A program made the position numbers and the translations under genes. The notes beneath the pieces are model-generated. The model had not been told where the DNA came from and did not search any database. It saw nothing but the letters and a program-made list of their open reading frames with translations. A DNA stretch of 64,000 bases from Lachnospiraceae bacterium (lineage in GTDB: Bacteria; Bacillota; Clostridia; Lachnospirales; Lachnospiraceae): assembly GCA_014804675.1 (NCBI GenBank), contig JAAUZH010000013.1, positions 282,591-346,590 on the forward strand, given 5' to 3'. The number at the start of each line of letters is the position of its first letter. The stretch's first letter is position 1. Positions 51,001 through 58,748 of the stretch are shown here, piece after piece.

Positions 51001-52226
51001 TTATCGTATACTACAATTCTGCATTCTTCCGGAGCAATCCCTTCCATCCATTCATTCGGAAGGCTTTCCCCGCCTTCCCCGCCTGTTCCGCTGCCGCCGT
51101 CATCTTCCAAATACCACAAATCAGAAGATACCTTGATGTGCAATGCCGGACAAACTGCATATTCCATCATGGAAACATAAGCGCCTGCCCCCTTGTACAA
51201 ATATCCGCCCGGACCCACCCTGACTGCCTTATTTGAAGCATTGCCCGGCGAGCGCAGCCACCAATGCCCGCTATCCTGGTCGCTGCCGCTGCTGCTTCGC
51301 ATGGCTCCTCTTACATAGGCATAGTCACTGATATCCGTCTTACGGCTCCAGCCATAATCCTCTTCTATATCCATGTTATAAAACTTGCAAAAGCCATAAT
51401 CCGAATCAGTCACTTCACTCATGGATAACAGATACACCTTATCCGTTGTTTGATTGCCACCATCTACGGAAACAAGCGGATTGTCCTCATTCTCCACGTC
51501 CTGTTCTTCAATGGCGCTTTGTTCATTTCTGTCAAAAGCGGTATGATAGAATTCTTCATTCAGCCAGCTTCTCAACGTACAATTTTCCCATGTAATGCTT
51601 TCCTTTGTATCGTGATAGCTTTTATTGTCCAATGCTTTGTCTGCCACTACAAACAGACTATCTTCATCAATTGCCAAAACTTTCCATTTAATTCGTTCCC
51701 ATTTAAAGTAACGGTAGGTACAGTCCGAAAATCTCTGCTTTGCGCTTACAGAATTATTCATATATTTTGAACTGATCCGTCGGTATTTCACTCCATCTAC
51801 CCACACATCCATTCCTCCATCTGTCAGAATTCCTGACACAGGAATAGAATCTTCAATGGCGGCTATGACAGCCTCGTCCATGACTTCACTTTGGGGATAG
51901 CTTCCAAAATATACATAATCCCATTCTGTATAATCCTGAATGCCTGTCTCTTTTTCACAATGATGTATGGGAAGAGCCGGCATTTTCCCTGCTGACCGGA
52001 CAGAATCTATGCTGACCGAATCCCCTCTGACAGCATCAGCCGCCAAGTCTTCCCAAACCTCCTGCTGAAGCTGTACTGTTTCTTCTGCTTCCTCCAACTG
52101 CTCCATTGTATTTTCACTAACAGTTTCAGCAGACACCGGAATTTCCTGTGCTGTTACAAATAAACTCACTGCCAAAAACATGGATGCAGTTCTCATTATA
52201 ACCGCTTTTCTATCTTTCCTTATCAT
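48039..52226 (-). CDS. large secreted surface protein with Ig-like (BIG2) domains and DUF6273
   Basis: 1395 aa. A signal peptide occupies about 1-33 (MRTASMFLAVSLFVTAQEIP). A DUF6273 domain lies near 90-370 (YVYFGSYPQSEV, NCTLRSWLNEEFYHTAFDRN, WWLRSPGNASNKAVRVGPGG). A carboxypeptidase-regulatory-like segment follows (EERIPDASVTIDG-type, about 400-470), then a long unrecognised middle. The C-terminus has three BIG2-type Ig-like domains (SLDITEKSLMVGEFLQLKAS; ISIAGLSKKLAAGKKVKLTL; IRLKASAKTLKAGKSMTIKT) split by a Glu/Gly-rich linker. There is no LPxTG motif, so attachment must be non-covalent. The role is presumably adhesion or wall binding. AGGTGG precedes the ATG at 52226. Confidence 0.88.
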   Translation of the reverse strand: MIRKDRKAVIMRTASMFLAVSLFVTAQEIPVSAETVSENTMEQLEEAEETVQLQQEVWEDLAADAVRGDSVSIDSVRSAGKMPALPIHHCEKETGIQDYTEWDYVYFGSYPQSEVMDEAVIAAIEDSIPVSGILTDGGMDVWVDGVKYRRISSKYMNNSVSAKQRFSDCTYRYFKWERIKWKVLAIDEDSLFVVADKALDNKSYHDTKESITWENCTLRSWLNEEFYHTAFDRNEQSAIEEQDVENEDNPLVSVDGGNQTTDKVYLLSMSEVTDSDYGFCKFYNMDIEEDYGWSRKTDISDYAYVRGAMRSSSGSDQDSGHWWLRSPGNASNKAVRVGPGGYLYKGAGAYVSMMEYAVCPALHIKVSSDLWYLEDDGGSGTGGEGGESLPNEWMEGIAPEECRIVVYDKETKERIPDASVTIDGKSYPCDGQGYVRLKPDEVQTRFSHFVVTALKEGYETSILKLGKEQIAGGEVVYLGLKKKTEVIYRLEELESCDKENARITIGGEVYDLAEDFAADIPEAILKNGSGQKVVCTLVNGKIARVEALKDIIKPAITVYAKEGQDNKLLYINGAYQGGNEADCIVRISCVAGNYPDALFSHMDSSEKQKYGINLSTLEWSVEKAAPINFYGQFVRKMNYGNRKLFLGDSLEREIAYQADDGIPSKRLNKIYQIEAVITASSIKEEAATADNLVAKGIYEVPVLNMDLLREKHNDKKEDPDSAAVIRNSIEEKARQELEGLCSQTTLSIHIQLKEYFSEEEIEKIEGFLYTWLTALEVCGQIDYSKKEESMTAERRAEVLQSVFRQLGIKEDGNQTENTGMTASKILEATGQDGQKVQIEFLVSVNSASDGKWTCSWEEVQYDILTGYHPELSMPCSGSVDMAAADTKELSENMKLLAESVLKETYDCNWNETAEQTAMLFTSEALQNIMDLKTGSFSNPVFRLESTLVKESLKKVEIQGPVDVYLYDMSGNLCGVIQDNTVDESHQEAVMLVEGDRKILYLTNEDYKIQLIGNATGSVEYSLTEYDDSMNELRSLQFQPLPVSRGDAYGGVVLEPVYAAKDLYALFEEKGEDVVYPDTDTYEDALEEPVDTVGVSLDITEKSLMVGEFLQLKASVLPANAANQYVTWESSNEAIVFVDSEGKAIARKPGDAIVKVVTRKGKFESTCKITVKSSEAESNAEESKAEESGAAEGGAAEGGAEESDDTVEGNQNVASDSRKEVKVTKISIAGLSKKLAAGKKVKLTLKVMPENASDKSVAWSTSNKKYATVDKNGKVTIKKAGIGKTVTITATAQDGSKVKATYKFKIMKHAVKSIRLKASAKTLKAGKSMTIKTTIKTTGKSVNKTLKWTSSNTRYATVSKKGRVTAKKAGKGKTVTITAASTDGSNKKAKVKIKIK
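48621..48710 (-). repeat. six tandem 15-bp units coding for a 5-aa repeat
   Basis: Six imperfect 15-bp units encode SEAES NAEES KAEES GAAEG GAAEG GAEES, the acidic linker between BIG2 domains of the surface protein. The two central units are identical, as expected from slipped-strand copying, so length may vary between strains. Confidence 0.85.
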
Positions 52227-52385
52227 TTGTACTTCCACCTATGCTTCCATCAGATTTTAAACCTTATACCGCCACATATGCTTAAGAAAATAATACATCC
52301 ATTTCAAAATAGTGTCAAACACTTCATCCCATATTTTTTTCTATCTTACCTGCCTGTCAATTGAATTTCTTTTTATCCTCCACTC

Positions 52386-52421
52386 ATATAAAAAGCACCT
52401 AAGCCAACTGGCTTAGGTGCT
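52386..52421 (-). terminator. terminator of the NlpC/P60 gene
   Basis: On the minus strand AGCACCTAAGCC (52421-52410) pairs with GGCTTAGGTGCT (52405-52394), followed by TTTTATATG. It isolates the gene from the surface protein gene downstream. Confidence 0.8.
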
Positions 52422-52439
52422 GAAAATATTATTCTGTGC

Positions 52440-53603
52440 TTAATCCTGCAGCAATCTCACAACCTTAACCGGTGTCCTATAATAAGCGCTGGATACACGG
52501 ATGCCTGTTTTCTCGCTGCCGGCATGACAGACCTGTCCGCCTCCGATATAAATGGCTACGTGATTGATTCTGCCGCCCTTTGCATAAAACACTAAATCTC
52601 CCGGTTTCGCTTCAGACATGTTAATGGAGGTTCCCATGTTTGCCTGCGCTCTGGAAGAGTGGGGGAGACTGATACCGTATTTTGCATAAACACTTAATAC
52701 AAACCCGGAACAATCCGCACCTTTTGTAAGGCTTACGCCGCCCCATACATAAGGATTTCCGATAAACTGCTTTGCATATTCACAAAGGTCAATCCGTACA
52801 TTGGATACCCCTTCTCCATATAGAAATTCCGACATATTCAAAGCTGTCTTCAGCTTCATGTCAACGGAAACAAATTCTGCTGATACATAAGCGGGAGTAC
52901 CGTCATAGGATATCTGTACCCAGCCATCCACTTCAGAAATCACTGCCAATTCCTCACCATAAGCTACCATACCTACTACCGACGCCTCTATGGAAGGCTC
53001 TTCCCTTAACTTTAATCCATCCGCCTTTACCGTAGCAAGATTCTGTATGACACTATTGGCTCTTTCAATGGCGCTGCTTCCCATAAGAAGGAAATCCGTA
53101 CTTACATAGCCTTCCACACTGCCGGAGATAATGTGCGCCTTATTTCCTTCAAAACCTAAAATCTCACAAGCAGTATTATTGCTCATTTTCCCCACGATTT
53201 TACTGTTATCGTCTGCAGATGCCCGGACATTTAAATGGTCTTCTACATTGGCAATGCCAAGATTGGTATATCCAAATGTGCCTCCGGCTGCATCCTCTTC
53301 CGAATCCTCCTTCTCATCCATATCTTCCGGAGCAATTTCCACCGAGCTTAACAATTCCCCTGCTCCTATGGATGTGACAATTCCTGCACTTTCTCCTTCT
53401 GTTCCTTTCTCTTCTTTTGTGGGAAGCTCAAAGAAACTGTTAACATCAACAGTCGCTTCTCCACTGCCGGCATCCTCTGTGGCTACGACGCCGTTTGCCG
53501 TTGCACCTACCGACGGAAGAATGCTGGCATGAACCGGAGCTTCTAAAAAAAGAGTCGCAATTGTTACGCATAATAGAAAATTCCTAACATTTTTACATTT
53601 CAT
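52440..53603 (-). CDS. secreted NlpC/P60 peptidoglycan endopeptidase with SH3 domains
   Basis: 387 aa. A signal peptide (about 1-27) and an acidic, low-complexity region (30-110) precede two bacterial SH3 domains (about 115-175 and 188-248) and an NlpC/P60 domain (268-387). The catalytic residues are Cys298 (GADCSGF), His348 (RINHVAIYIG) and His360. It should cut D-Glu-meso-DAP bonds in wall peptides during growth or separation. Upstream lies a WalR-type site, fitting control of an autolysin by WalRK. Confidence 0.94.
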   Translation of the reverse strand: MKCKNVRNFLLCVTIATLFLEAPVHASILPSVGATANGVVATEDAGSGEATVDVNSFFELPTKEEKGTEGESAGIVTSIGAGELLSSVEIAPEDMDEKEDSEEDAAGGTFGYTNLGIANVEDHLNVRASADDNSKIVGKMSNNTACEILGFEGNKAHIISGSVEGYVSTDFLLMGSSAIERANSVIQNLATVKADGLKLREEPSIEASVVGMVAYGEELAVISEVDGWVQISYDGTPAYVSAEFVSVDMKLKTALNMSEFLYGEGVSNVRIDLCEYAKQFIGNPYVWGGVSLTKGADCSGFVLSVYAKYGISLPHSSRAQANMGTSINMSEAKPGDLVFYAKGGRINHVAIYIGGGQVCHAGSEKTGIRVSSAYYRTPVKVVRLLQD

Positions 53604-53676
53604 AACTTGTCCTTTTGGTTGATTCCATCACATTGATTCTGTTTATAGTATCTGTTTTTTTCATTTTTTAAACATT

Positions 53677-53703
53677 TGTTACATAATTGTTACAAATGTT
53701 ACA
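53677..53703. promoter_or_regulatory. WalR (YycF)-type box upstream of the NlpC/P60 gene
   Basis: The published WalR consensus is TGTWAH-N5-TGTWAH. On the minus strand TGTAAC-AATTA-TGTAAC (53694-53678) fits exactly, and the plus strand TGTTAC-ATAAT-TGTTAC (53677-53693) also fits; a third TGTTACA follows at 53697-53703. The box lies just upstream of a promoter-like TGTTTA-N18-TACTAT on the minus strand, the position of an activator site. Confidence 0.65.
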
Positions 53704-53790
53704 GCAATTATAACAATGTATTTCCCACTTGTCAACTACCATATATTGTATAAATATCTATCCACAGAATCTTCTTACAGCCTCCTTCTC

Positions 53791-55431
53791 TCACACTTCC
53801 TCCGGATCTCCATTCAAAATGGAAAATGCAATATTGGTGGCATGGTCGGAAACCCTTTCCAGCCCGGATATGATATCGGAAAACAGCATTCCTGCTTCCG
53901 GCGTGCATTCCTGTCTGGCAAGTCTTTCCACATGGGTCTGCTGCAGCTCTCTTTCCTTTTCATCCACTGCGTTTTCCAACTCCAGAATATCATGCAGGTG
54001 CTCTTCACTGTTCTTTCCAAACATCTCCATGGAAAACCGCACGATGGTATTTACCATGTTCAGCATATCCCCCATTTCCTTTTGGGCTTCCTTGCTGAAT
54101 GCAGTGCCGTTTTCCTTCCGTCTCTTTGCACAGTCTGCCACATTTTCCGCATGGTCGCCAATCCGCTCAATATCATTTGCCACATGGAACAGAGCCCCAA
54201 TGCTCTTTAAATCCTCTATGGGAAGGGTGCTCTGGTTGATCTTCACCAGGTAATCGGTAATGGATTTATTCAGGAAATTGATATTCTGTTCCACCAGATA
54301 AACCTCTTCAATGTCATCCTCGTCCAGCGTAATCAGGGCATTCATGGCCCGGTTCAGGTTTTCGCTTGCCAAAGAGCCCATGCGCTCTAACTCCTTAATG
54401 GCATCCACCACTGCAGTTGCCGGATTGAAAACCGTCTTATTCCCAATATATTTTAACTGGAAGTTCTCACGGTAGCCCACCTTCACATCCTCACCCGGAA
54501 CAAGCATATAAGTAAGCTTCACGATCCAGCCGGAAAACGGGAACAGCACGATTACCTGAACGATTTTAATCAGGGTATGGGCATTGGCAACGCACCTTCC
54601 CAAATTGCCTCCGGAAATGCCATACAAGAACTTCACTATGTAATCCAGACCAAACAGGAAAACAAGGAACATAATAACCGAGCCGATTACATTAAAGGAA
54701 AAATGAATCAGCGCCGCCCGCTTTGCATCCTTCTTTCCTGCAAGGGATGCCAGCAATGCAGAAGCACAGGCTCCAATATTACAGCCCAGAATGATGAAAA
54801 GACAGATATTCAGGGACAACAGGCCCTGCTGGCACATTAAAAGCACAATGCTGACCGTTACAGAAGAGCTTTGGATGACAGCCGTGATAAGAGTGCCTAA
54901 CAAAACTCCCATAAGCGGGCTGTTTAAATTGCCAAGAGTACCCGCAATGGCAGGATTATCCTTCAATCCGCTCATGGCGCCGCTCATCCCGCTAAGTCCC
55001 ATGAACAGCACGCCAAAGCCCACAACGATTTCTGCAATTTTCACTACCTTTTGATTTTTGCTGAATAATACTAAAAGAACACCTGCTAATAAAAAAATCG
55101 GTGCATATTTCGATAAGTTAAAAGATACAAGCTGTGAAGTTACAGTAGTACCGATATTGGCGCCAAAAATAACGCCCGCCGCCTGGTACAGATTCATCAG
55201 GCCTGAATTTACAAAACTGACCACCATAACCGTACAGGCGGAAGAAGACTGTACAATGGCGGTAAAGACAATACCCACTATCATGCCGGTAAACCGATTG
55301 TTGGTAAAAAACTCTAAAATGCTCCTAAGCTTTGCTCCGGCAGCCTTTTCGATTCCTTCGCTCATAAGCTGCATTCCAAAAAGAAACAGGCCCAATCCGC
55401 CTGCCATGGTAAGTAATGTGGAGAAATCCAT
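53791..55431 (-). CDS. Na+/phosphate cotransporter with PhoU-like domain
   Basis: About 546 aa. The N-terminal 310 residues hold two inverted repeats of the Na/Pi-cotransporter fold, each with the QSSSA/QSSSV motif (GIVFTAIVQSSSACTVMVVS, LGTLITAVIQSSSVTVSIVL). The C-terminal ~200 residues form a PhoU-like helical domain (VANDIERIGDHAENVADCAK, LERVSDHATNIAFSIL). It imports or exports phosphate with Na+. An ATG four codons upstream (55443) is also possible; AAAGGA fits 55431 better. Its own promoter lies upstream. Confidence 0.92.
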   Translation of the reverse strand: MDFSTLLTMAGGLGLFLFGMQLMSEGIEKAAGAKLRSILEFFTNNRFTGMIVGIVFTAIVQSSSACTVMVVSFVNSGLMNLYQAAGVIFGANIGTTVTSQLVSFNLSKYAPIFLLAGVLLVLFSKNQKVVKIAEIVVGFGVLFMGLSGMSGAMSGLKDNPAIAGTLGNLNSPLMGVLLGTLITAVIQSSSVTVSIVLLMCQQGLLSLNICLFIILGCNIGACASALLASLAGKKDAKRAALIHFSFNVIGSVIMFLVFLFGLDYIVKFLYGISGGNLGRCVANAHTLIKIVQVIVLFPFSGWIVKLTYMLVPGEDVKVGYRENFQLKYIGNKTVFNPATAVVDAIKELERMGSLASENLNRAMNALITLDEDDIEEVYLVEQNINFLNKSITDYLVKINQSTLPIEDLKSIGALFHVANDIERIGDHAENVADCAKRRKENGTAFSKEAQKEMGDMLNMVNTIVRFSMEMFGKNSEEHLHDILELENAVDEKERELQQTHVERLARQECTPEAGMLFSDIISGLERVSDHATNIAFSILNGDPEEV

Positions 55432-55472
55432 TGTCTTATCCATCCTTTACACGAAAATTACGTACATTATTT

Positions 55473-55501
55473 ATTCTAAGTGAAACAGGACAAACTTACA
55501 A
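55473..55501 (-). promoter_or_regulatory. sigma-A promoter of the Na/Pi cotransporter gene
   Basis: On the minus strand TTGTAA (55496-55501), a 17-bp spacer and TAGAAT (55473-55478). No terminator was seen between ribF and this point, so read-through from the housekeeping operon is possible. Confidence 0.65.
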
Positions 55502-55520
55502 GAGATTTTTTCCAATTTCG

Positions 55521-56444
55521 TCATAAATTTATAAAATATTCTTTTCCATCTGCGATATTTTTCTCAATTGCTTCTTTTAGCTGCAGCAGACTTTCAAATT
55601 TCCGTTCCGCCCTTTCATAATGCAAAAGCCTGACACGGATAGACTCCCCATAAAGCATTTTGGAAAAATCATAGATATAGGTCTCCGCTCCTATGGGATT
55701 TTTGCCTCCCACCGTGGGCTTTCTTCCAATATTGGTCACTCCCCGGTAAAGCTTCCCTTCATATTCCACAGTGGAAAAGTATACACCCTTAGGGGGAAGA
55801 AGCTTTTCCTCTGCCGGCAGCAGATTGACGGTAGGCATTCCCATGGTCCTGCCAAGCTGCTTCCCCTTTACTACGATCCCCTCTAAGAAATAAGGCTCTC
55901 CCATCAGGGCTCCTGCCAGCTCCATGTTTCCTTCTTTAATCACATTGCGCAGGTAAGTGGAGCTGATCACCTTTCCTTCATAACAGATTTTCGGAATGAT
56001 TTTCGTGGCAAATCCCTTTTCTCTCCCCAATTTCTCAAGCAGACCTGCATCTCCTTTTCCTCCAAGCCCAAAAGATACATCCTTTCCTGCCGCAATCAAA
56101 CGGGCAGACATATTGCAAAGCAGAATGTGATTGACAAAATCTTCCGGCAACAGATTAGCTGTTTCTTTATCAAAGGGATATTCTATCAGGTAATCGATTC
56201 CCATTTTTGCGAACATCGTCCTCTTTTCTTCCCTGGTCGTAATCTCTTCCACAGGCTTTCCCGTAAAATAAGTTCCCGGAGAAGGCGTAAAGGTAAAGAC
56301 AGCTGCTTTCAGCCCCAAATTCTTTGCCTCTAAAATTTTTTGAAGCAGTGTTCTGTGACCTAAATGGATGCCGTCAAATTTCCCGATTGCCACCGCCGTT
56401 TCTTCTTCCATATGAAATTGCTTTGTATCCCTTATCAGCTTCAT
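55521..56444 (-). CDS. ribF: bifunctional riboflavin kinase / FAD synthetase
   Basis: 307 aa. The N-terminal FAD synthetase nucleotidyltransferase (1-180) has IGKFDGIHLGHRTLL and ISSTYLRNVIKEG; the C-terminal riboflavin kinase (185-305) has GKQLGRTMGMPTVNL, PPKGVYFSTV and GVTNIGRKPTVG. It makes FMN and FAD from riboflavin. It is the last gene of the rimP-nusA-infB operon, seven bases after truB. AAAGGA is 14 bases upstream of the ATG, rather far. Confidence 0.95.
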   Translation of the reverse strand: MKLIRDTKQFHMEEETAVAIGKFDGIHLGHRTLLQKILEAKNLGLKAAVFTFTPSPGTYFTGKPVEEITTREEKRTMFAKMGIDYLIEYPFDKETANLLPEDFVNHILLCNMSARLIAAGKDVSFGLGGKGDAGLLEKLGREKGFATKIIPKICYEGKVISSTYLRNVIKEGNMELAGALMGEPYFLEGIVVKGKQLGRTMGMPTVNLLPAEEKLLPPKGVYFSTVEYEGKLYRGVTNIGRKPTVGGKNPIGAETYIYDFSKMLYGESIRVRLLHYERAERKFESLLQLKEAIEKNIADGKEYFINL

Positions 56445-56451
56445 AATGTGA

Positions 56452-57378
56452 TCACGATTCCTTTGTCAAAAACATTTTAATGGGCTCAAACCTTCGCTTT
56501 CCTTTTACCCATCCGTATATACCGTAAAAAGTGCCGTCCTCATCATAAACTCTTATTTTGTCCGGCATTTCCATTTGTATTTCCTCACCTTTGTGAAACA
56601 TTTTAAAAATCTGTTCTTTTCCAAATCCATTTCCATTTTCAATGAGCCTTTTCCATTGATTTTCAATTATACAGCCGGGATATTCCTGAAACAGGGCATC
56701 TATTCTGACTATTTTTTCCTCCAGGCCCCCTTTATCCCTAAGGGCTTCTATTTGTCCCAGTGTCAGCGCATCCTCCAGCATAAATTCTCCTACCCGGCTC
56801 CTTATAAGGCTTTCCATGGCGCCGCCGCAGCCTAGCTTTTCCCCCATATCATGGCACAACGTCCGGATATATGTCCCCTTAGAGCATACCACCCTCATAC
56901 GGACAATGGGAATTTGCATCTCCTGGATTTCAATTTCCGTAATCTGAATGCTCCTTGGTTTTCTTTCAATCTCTTTTCCTTCCCTTGCCAGCTCATACAG
57001 CTTCCTTCCGTTTACTTTAAGGGCGGAATACATAGGGGGAATCTGTTCCGATACCCCCTGAAAGGACATAATTACCTTTCGAATCTCCTCTTCCTGCTGC
57101 TGCACCTGACACTGCCTAAGCACCTTCCCCGTCATATCCTGTGTATCAGTCACACAGCCAAGGTGAAGCCCGGCAATATACTCCTTGTTCCTGTCTGTCA
57201 GCATATCGCACAGCTTTGTGGCGCTTCCAAGACAAACAGGAAGCACTCCAACCGCATCCGGGTCCAGAGTGCCTGTATGCCCTATCTTTTTTTGTTTTAA
57301 AATACCTCTCAGCTTTGCCACCACATCATGGGAAGTAAAGCCTTTTTCCTTATATACGTTGATCACCCCATGTATCAT
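56452..57378 (-). CDS. truB: tRNA pseudouridine-55 synthase
   Basis: 308 aa. GHTGTLDPDAVGVLPVCLG contains the catalytic Asp, followed by YIAGLHLGCVTDTQD and CSKGTYIRTLCHDMGEKLG. It converts U55 of tRNA T-loops to pseudouridine. The C-terminal PUA-like segment is short. I start at 57378 (MIHGVINVYKEKG), the family N-terminus, with GGGAG eight bases upstream; the 27 codons open upstream have no site. Confidence 0.95.
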   Translation of the reverse strand: MIHGVINVYKEKGFTSHDVVAKLRGILKQKKIGHTGTLDPDAVGVLPVCLGSATKLCDMLTDRNKEYIAGLHLGCVTDTQDMTGKVLRQCQVQQQEEEIRKVIMSFQGVSEQIPPMYSALKVNGRKLYELAREGKEIERKPRSIQITEIEIQEMQIPIVRMRVVCSKGTYIRTLCHDMGEKLGCGGAMESLIRSRVGEFMLEDALTLGQIEALRDKGGLEEKIVRIDALFQEYPGCIIENQWKRLIENGNGFGKEQIFKMFHKGEEIQMEMPDKIRVYDEDGTFYGIYGWVKGKRRFEPIKMFLTKES

Positions 57379-57427
57379 GGCGCTTCTCCCTTTCCGCTTT
57401 TTGTTCCGACAGATTGCCGCCTTGCTT

Positions 57428-58390
57428 TTATACTTGGAATCCAGGCATCTGCTTTGCAATTTCCCTGGACAGATTGTTCAATACATCATGGTATGTACCG
57501 GACAACATGCATCCTGCTGCCCTGACATGACCGCCGCCTCCAAAATACTCCGCTACCTTTGACACATCCACCGCCCCGCAGGAGCGTAAGCTGACCTTAT
57601 ATTCCAAAGTGCCTGTTTCGTACATAAAAATAGCACATTCCACTCCTTTTACCACACGGAGCTGATTCACAATGCCTTCAAAATCCTTGGAATCCGCCTG
57701 ATAGAAGTCCATCAGCTTTCGATCCACCATGCTGGCAATGCACTTGCCATCCATAAACAAAATGCTTTCCAGCAAAGCCCTTCCCAAAATCTGATTCTGG
57801 ACATAGGTTTTTTCATAAAAGGTTTCATCAATGAGCTTTGGAAAATCAAATCCATATTCCAGCAGCTGGGCAGCTATGCGGAGAGTCTTGGGGGAGGTGT
57901 TGGAATACTGGAACACCCCCGTATCGTGAATCATTCCTATATAGATGCTCTTTGCTATCTGCGCATCCAGATTTTCTTTCCCGATAAGCTCATAGACAAG
58001 CTCCGCCGTGGAGCTGGCTTCAGGCACTACATAATTGACATCACATTCCGTTCCCGGATTGCTGATATGATGATCGATATTGATTCTCTTTTTTGCCTTT
58101 TTTGCATGGGCTTCCGCAAATCCGATCCGTTCCTGCGTGCTGTCTAAAATAAAGAATACATCAAATTCCGTCTGCTTTGCAAAGCTTCTGCCCATCCTTT
58201 CATAGCCTGGCAGATCGGCAAACACGGCAGACGGTTTCTCTAACAGCAGTTCAATCTGTACGTCCGGCAATGCTTTTTTCAGATATTGATATAGTGCGCT
58301 GACAGAGCCTGTGCAGTCCCCATCCGGACGAACATGTCCGCTGATGCCGATTACGTTTGCTCCTTTACATTCCTCTAACACATTGATCAT
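57428..58390 (-). CDS. nrnA: DHH-family bifunctional oligoribonuclease/pAp phosphatase NrnA-like
   Basis: 320 aa. The DHH domain has HVRPDGDCTGS, FILDST and NIDHHISN; the DHHA1 domain ends in FGGGGHVRAAGCML. Enzymes of this type degrade nanoRNA (including pGpG from c-di-GMP) and dephosphorylate pAp. Its ATG overlaps the rbfA stop by four bases. The link to c-di-GMP breakdown complements the HD-GYP proteins elsewhere in the window, though the gene order is general in Firmicutes. Confidence 0.93.
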   Translation of the reverse strand: MINVLEECKGANVIGISGHVRPDGDCTGSVSALYQYLKKALPDVQIELLLEKPSAVFADLPGYERMGRSFAKQTEFDVFFILDSTQERIGFAEAHAKKAKKRINIDHHISNPGTECDVNYVVPEASSTAELVYELIGKENLDAQIAKSIYIGMIHDTGVFQYSNTSPKTLRIAAQLLEYGFDFPKLIDETFYEKTYVQNQILGRALLESILFMDGKCIASMVDRKLMDFYQADSKDFEGIVNQLRVVKGVECAIFMYETGTLEYKVSLRSCGAVDVSKVAEYFGGGGHVRAAGCMLSGTYHDVLNNLSREIAKQMPGFQV

Positions 58391-58740
58391 ATTTTCGTCA
58401 CCTCATCAATCTTTTGGGACATGGACACCCCATATGCAATGGACTGATCCATAATAAATGTGATTTCCGGTGTATTCCTCAAGTTGATCGCTTTTGCTAC
58501 TTTATTTTTTATGAATCCCTCAGCGCTTTTTAAGCCTGCCAGTGTGTCTTCCTGGGCTTTCTCATCTCCCAGCACGGAAATCCATGCCTTACAGGTTTTT
58601 AAATCCGGAGAAACCTCCACTGCCACGACCGAAGTCAGGGAACTGATCCTGGGGTCCTTGATTTCCCCCCGGATCACATCCGCTAACACCTTCTGCACTT
58701 CCCCGTTGATACGGGTATTCTTTAAACTGTTTTTTCTCAT
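58387..58740 (-). CDS. rbfA: 30S ribosome-binding factor A
   Basis: 117 aa with the KH-type fold of RbfA (INGEVQKVLADVIRGEIKDP, VEVSPDLKTCKAWISVLGDE, LRNTPEITFIMDQSI). It helps mature the 30S subunit and 16S rRNA 5' end. AGGAGGG for its start begins in the infB stop codon region. It is coupled to nrnA downstream. Confidence 0.96.
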   Translation of the reverse strand: MRKNSLKNTRINGEVQKVLADVIRGEIKDPRISSLTSVVAVEVSPDLKTCKAWISVLGDEKAQEDTLAGLKSAEGFIKNKVAKAINLRNTPEITFIMDQSIAYGVSMSQKIDEVTKI

Positions 58741-58748
58741 ATTCCCTC

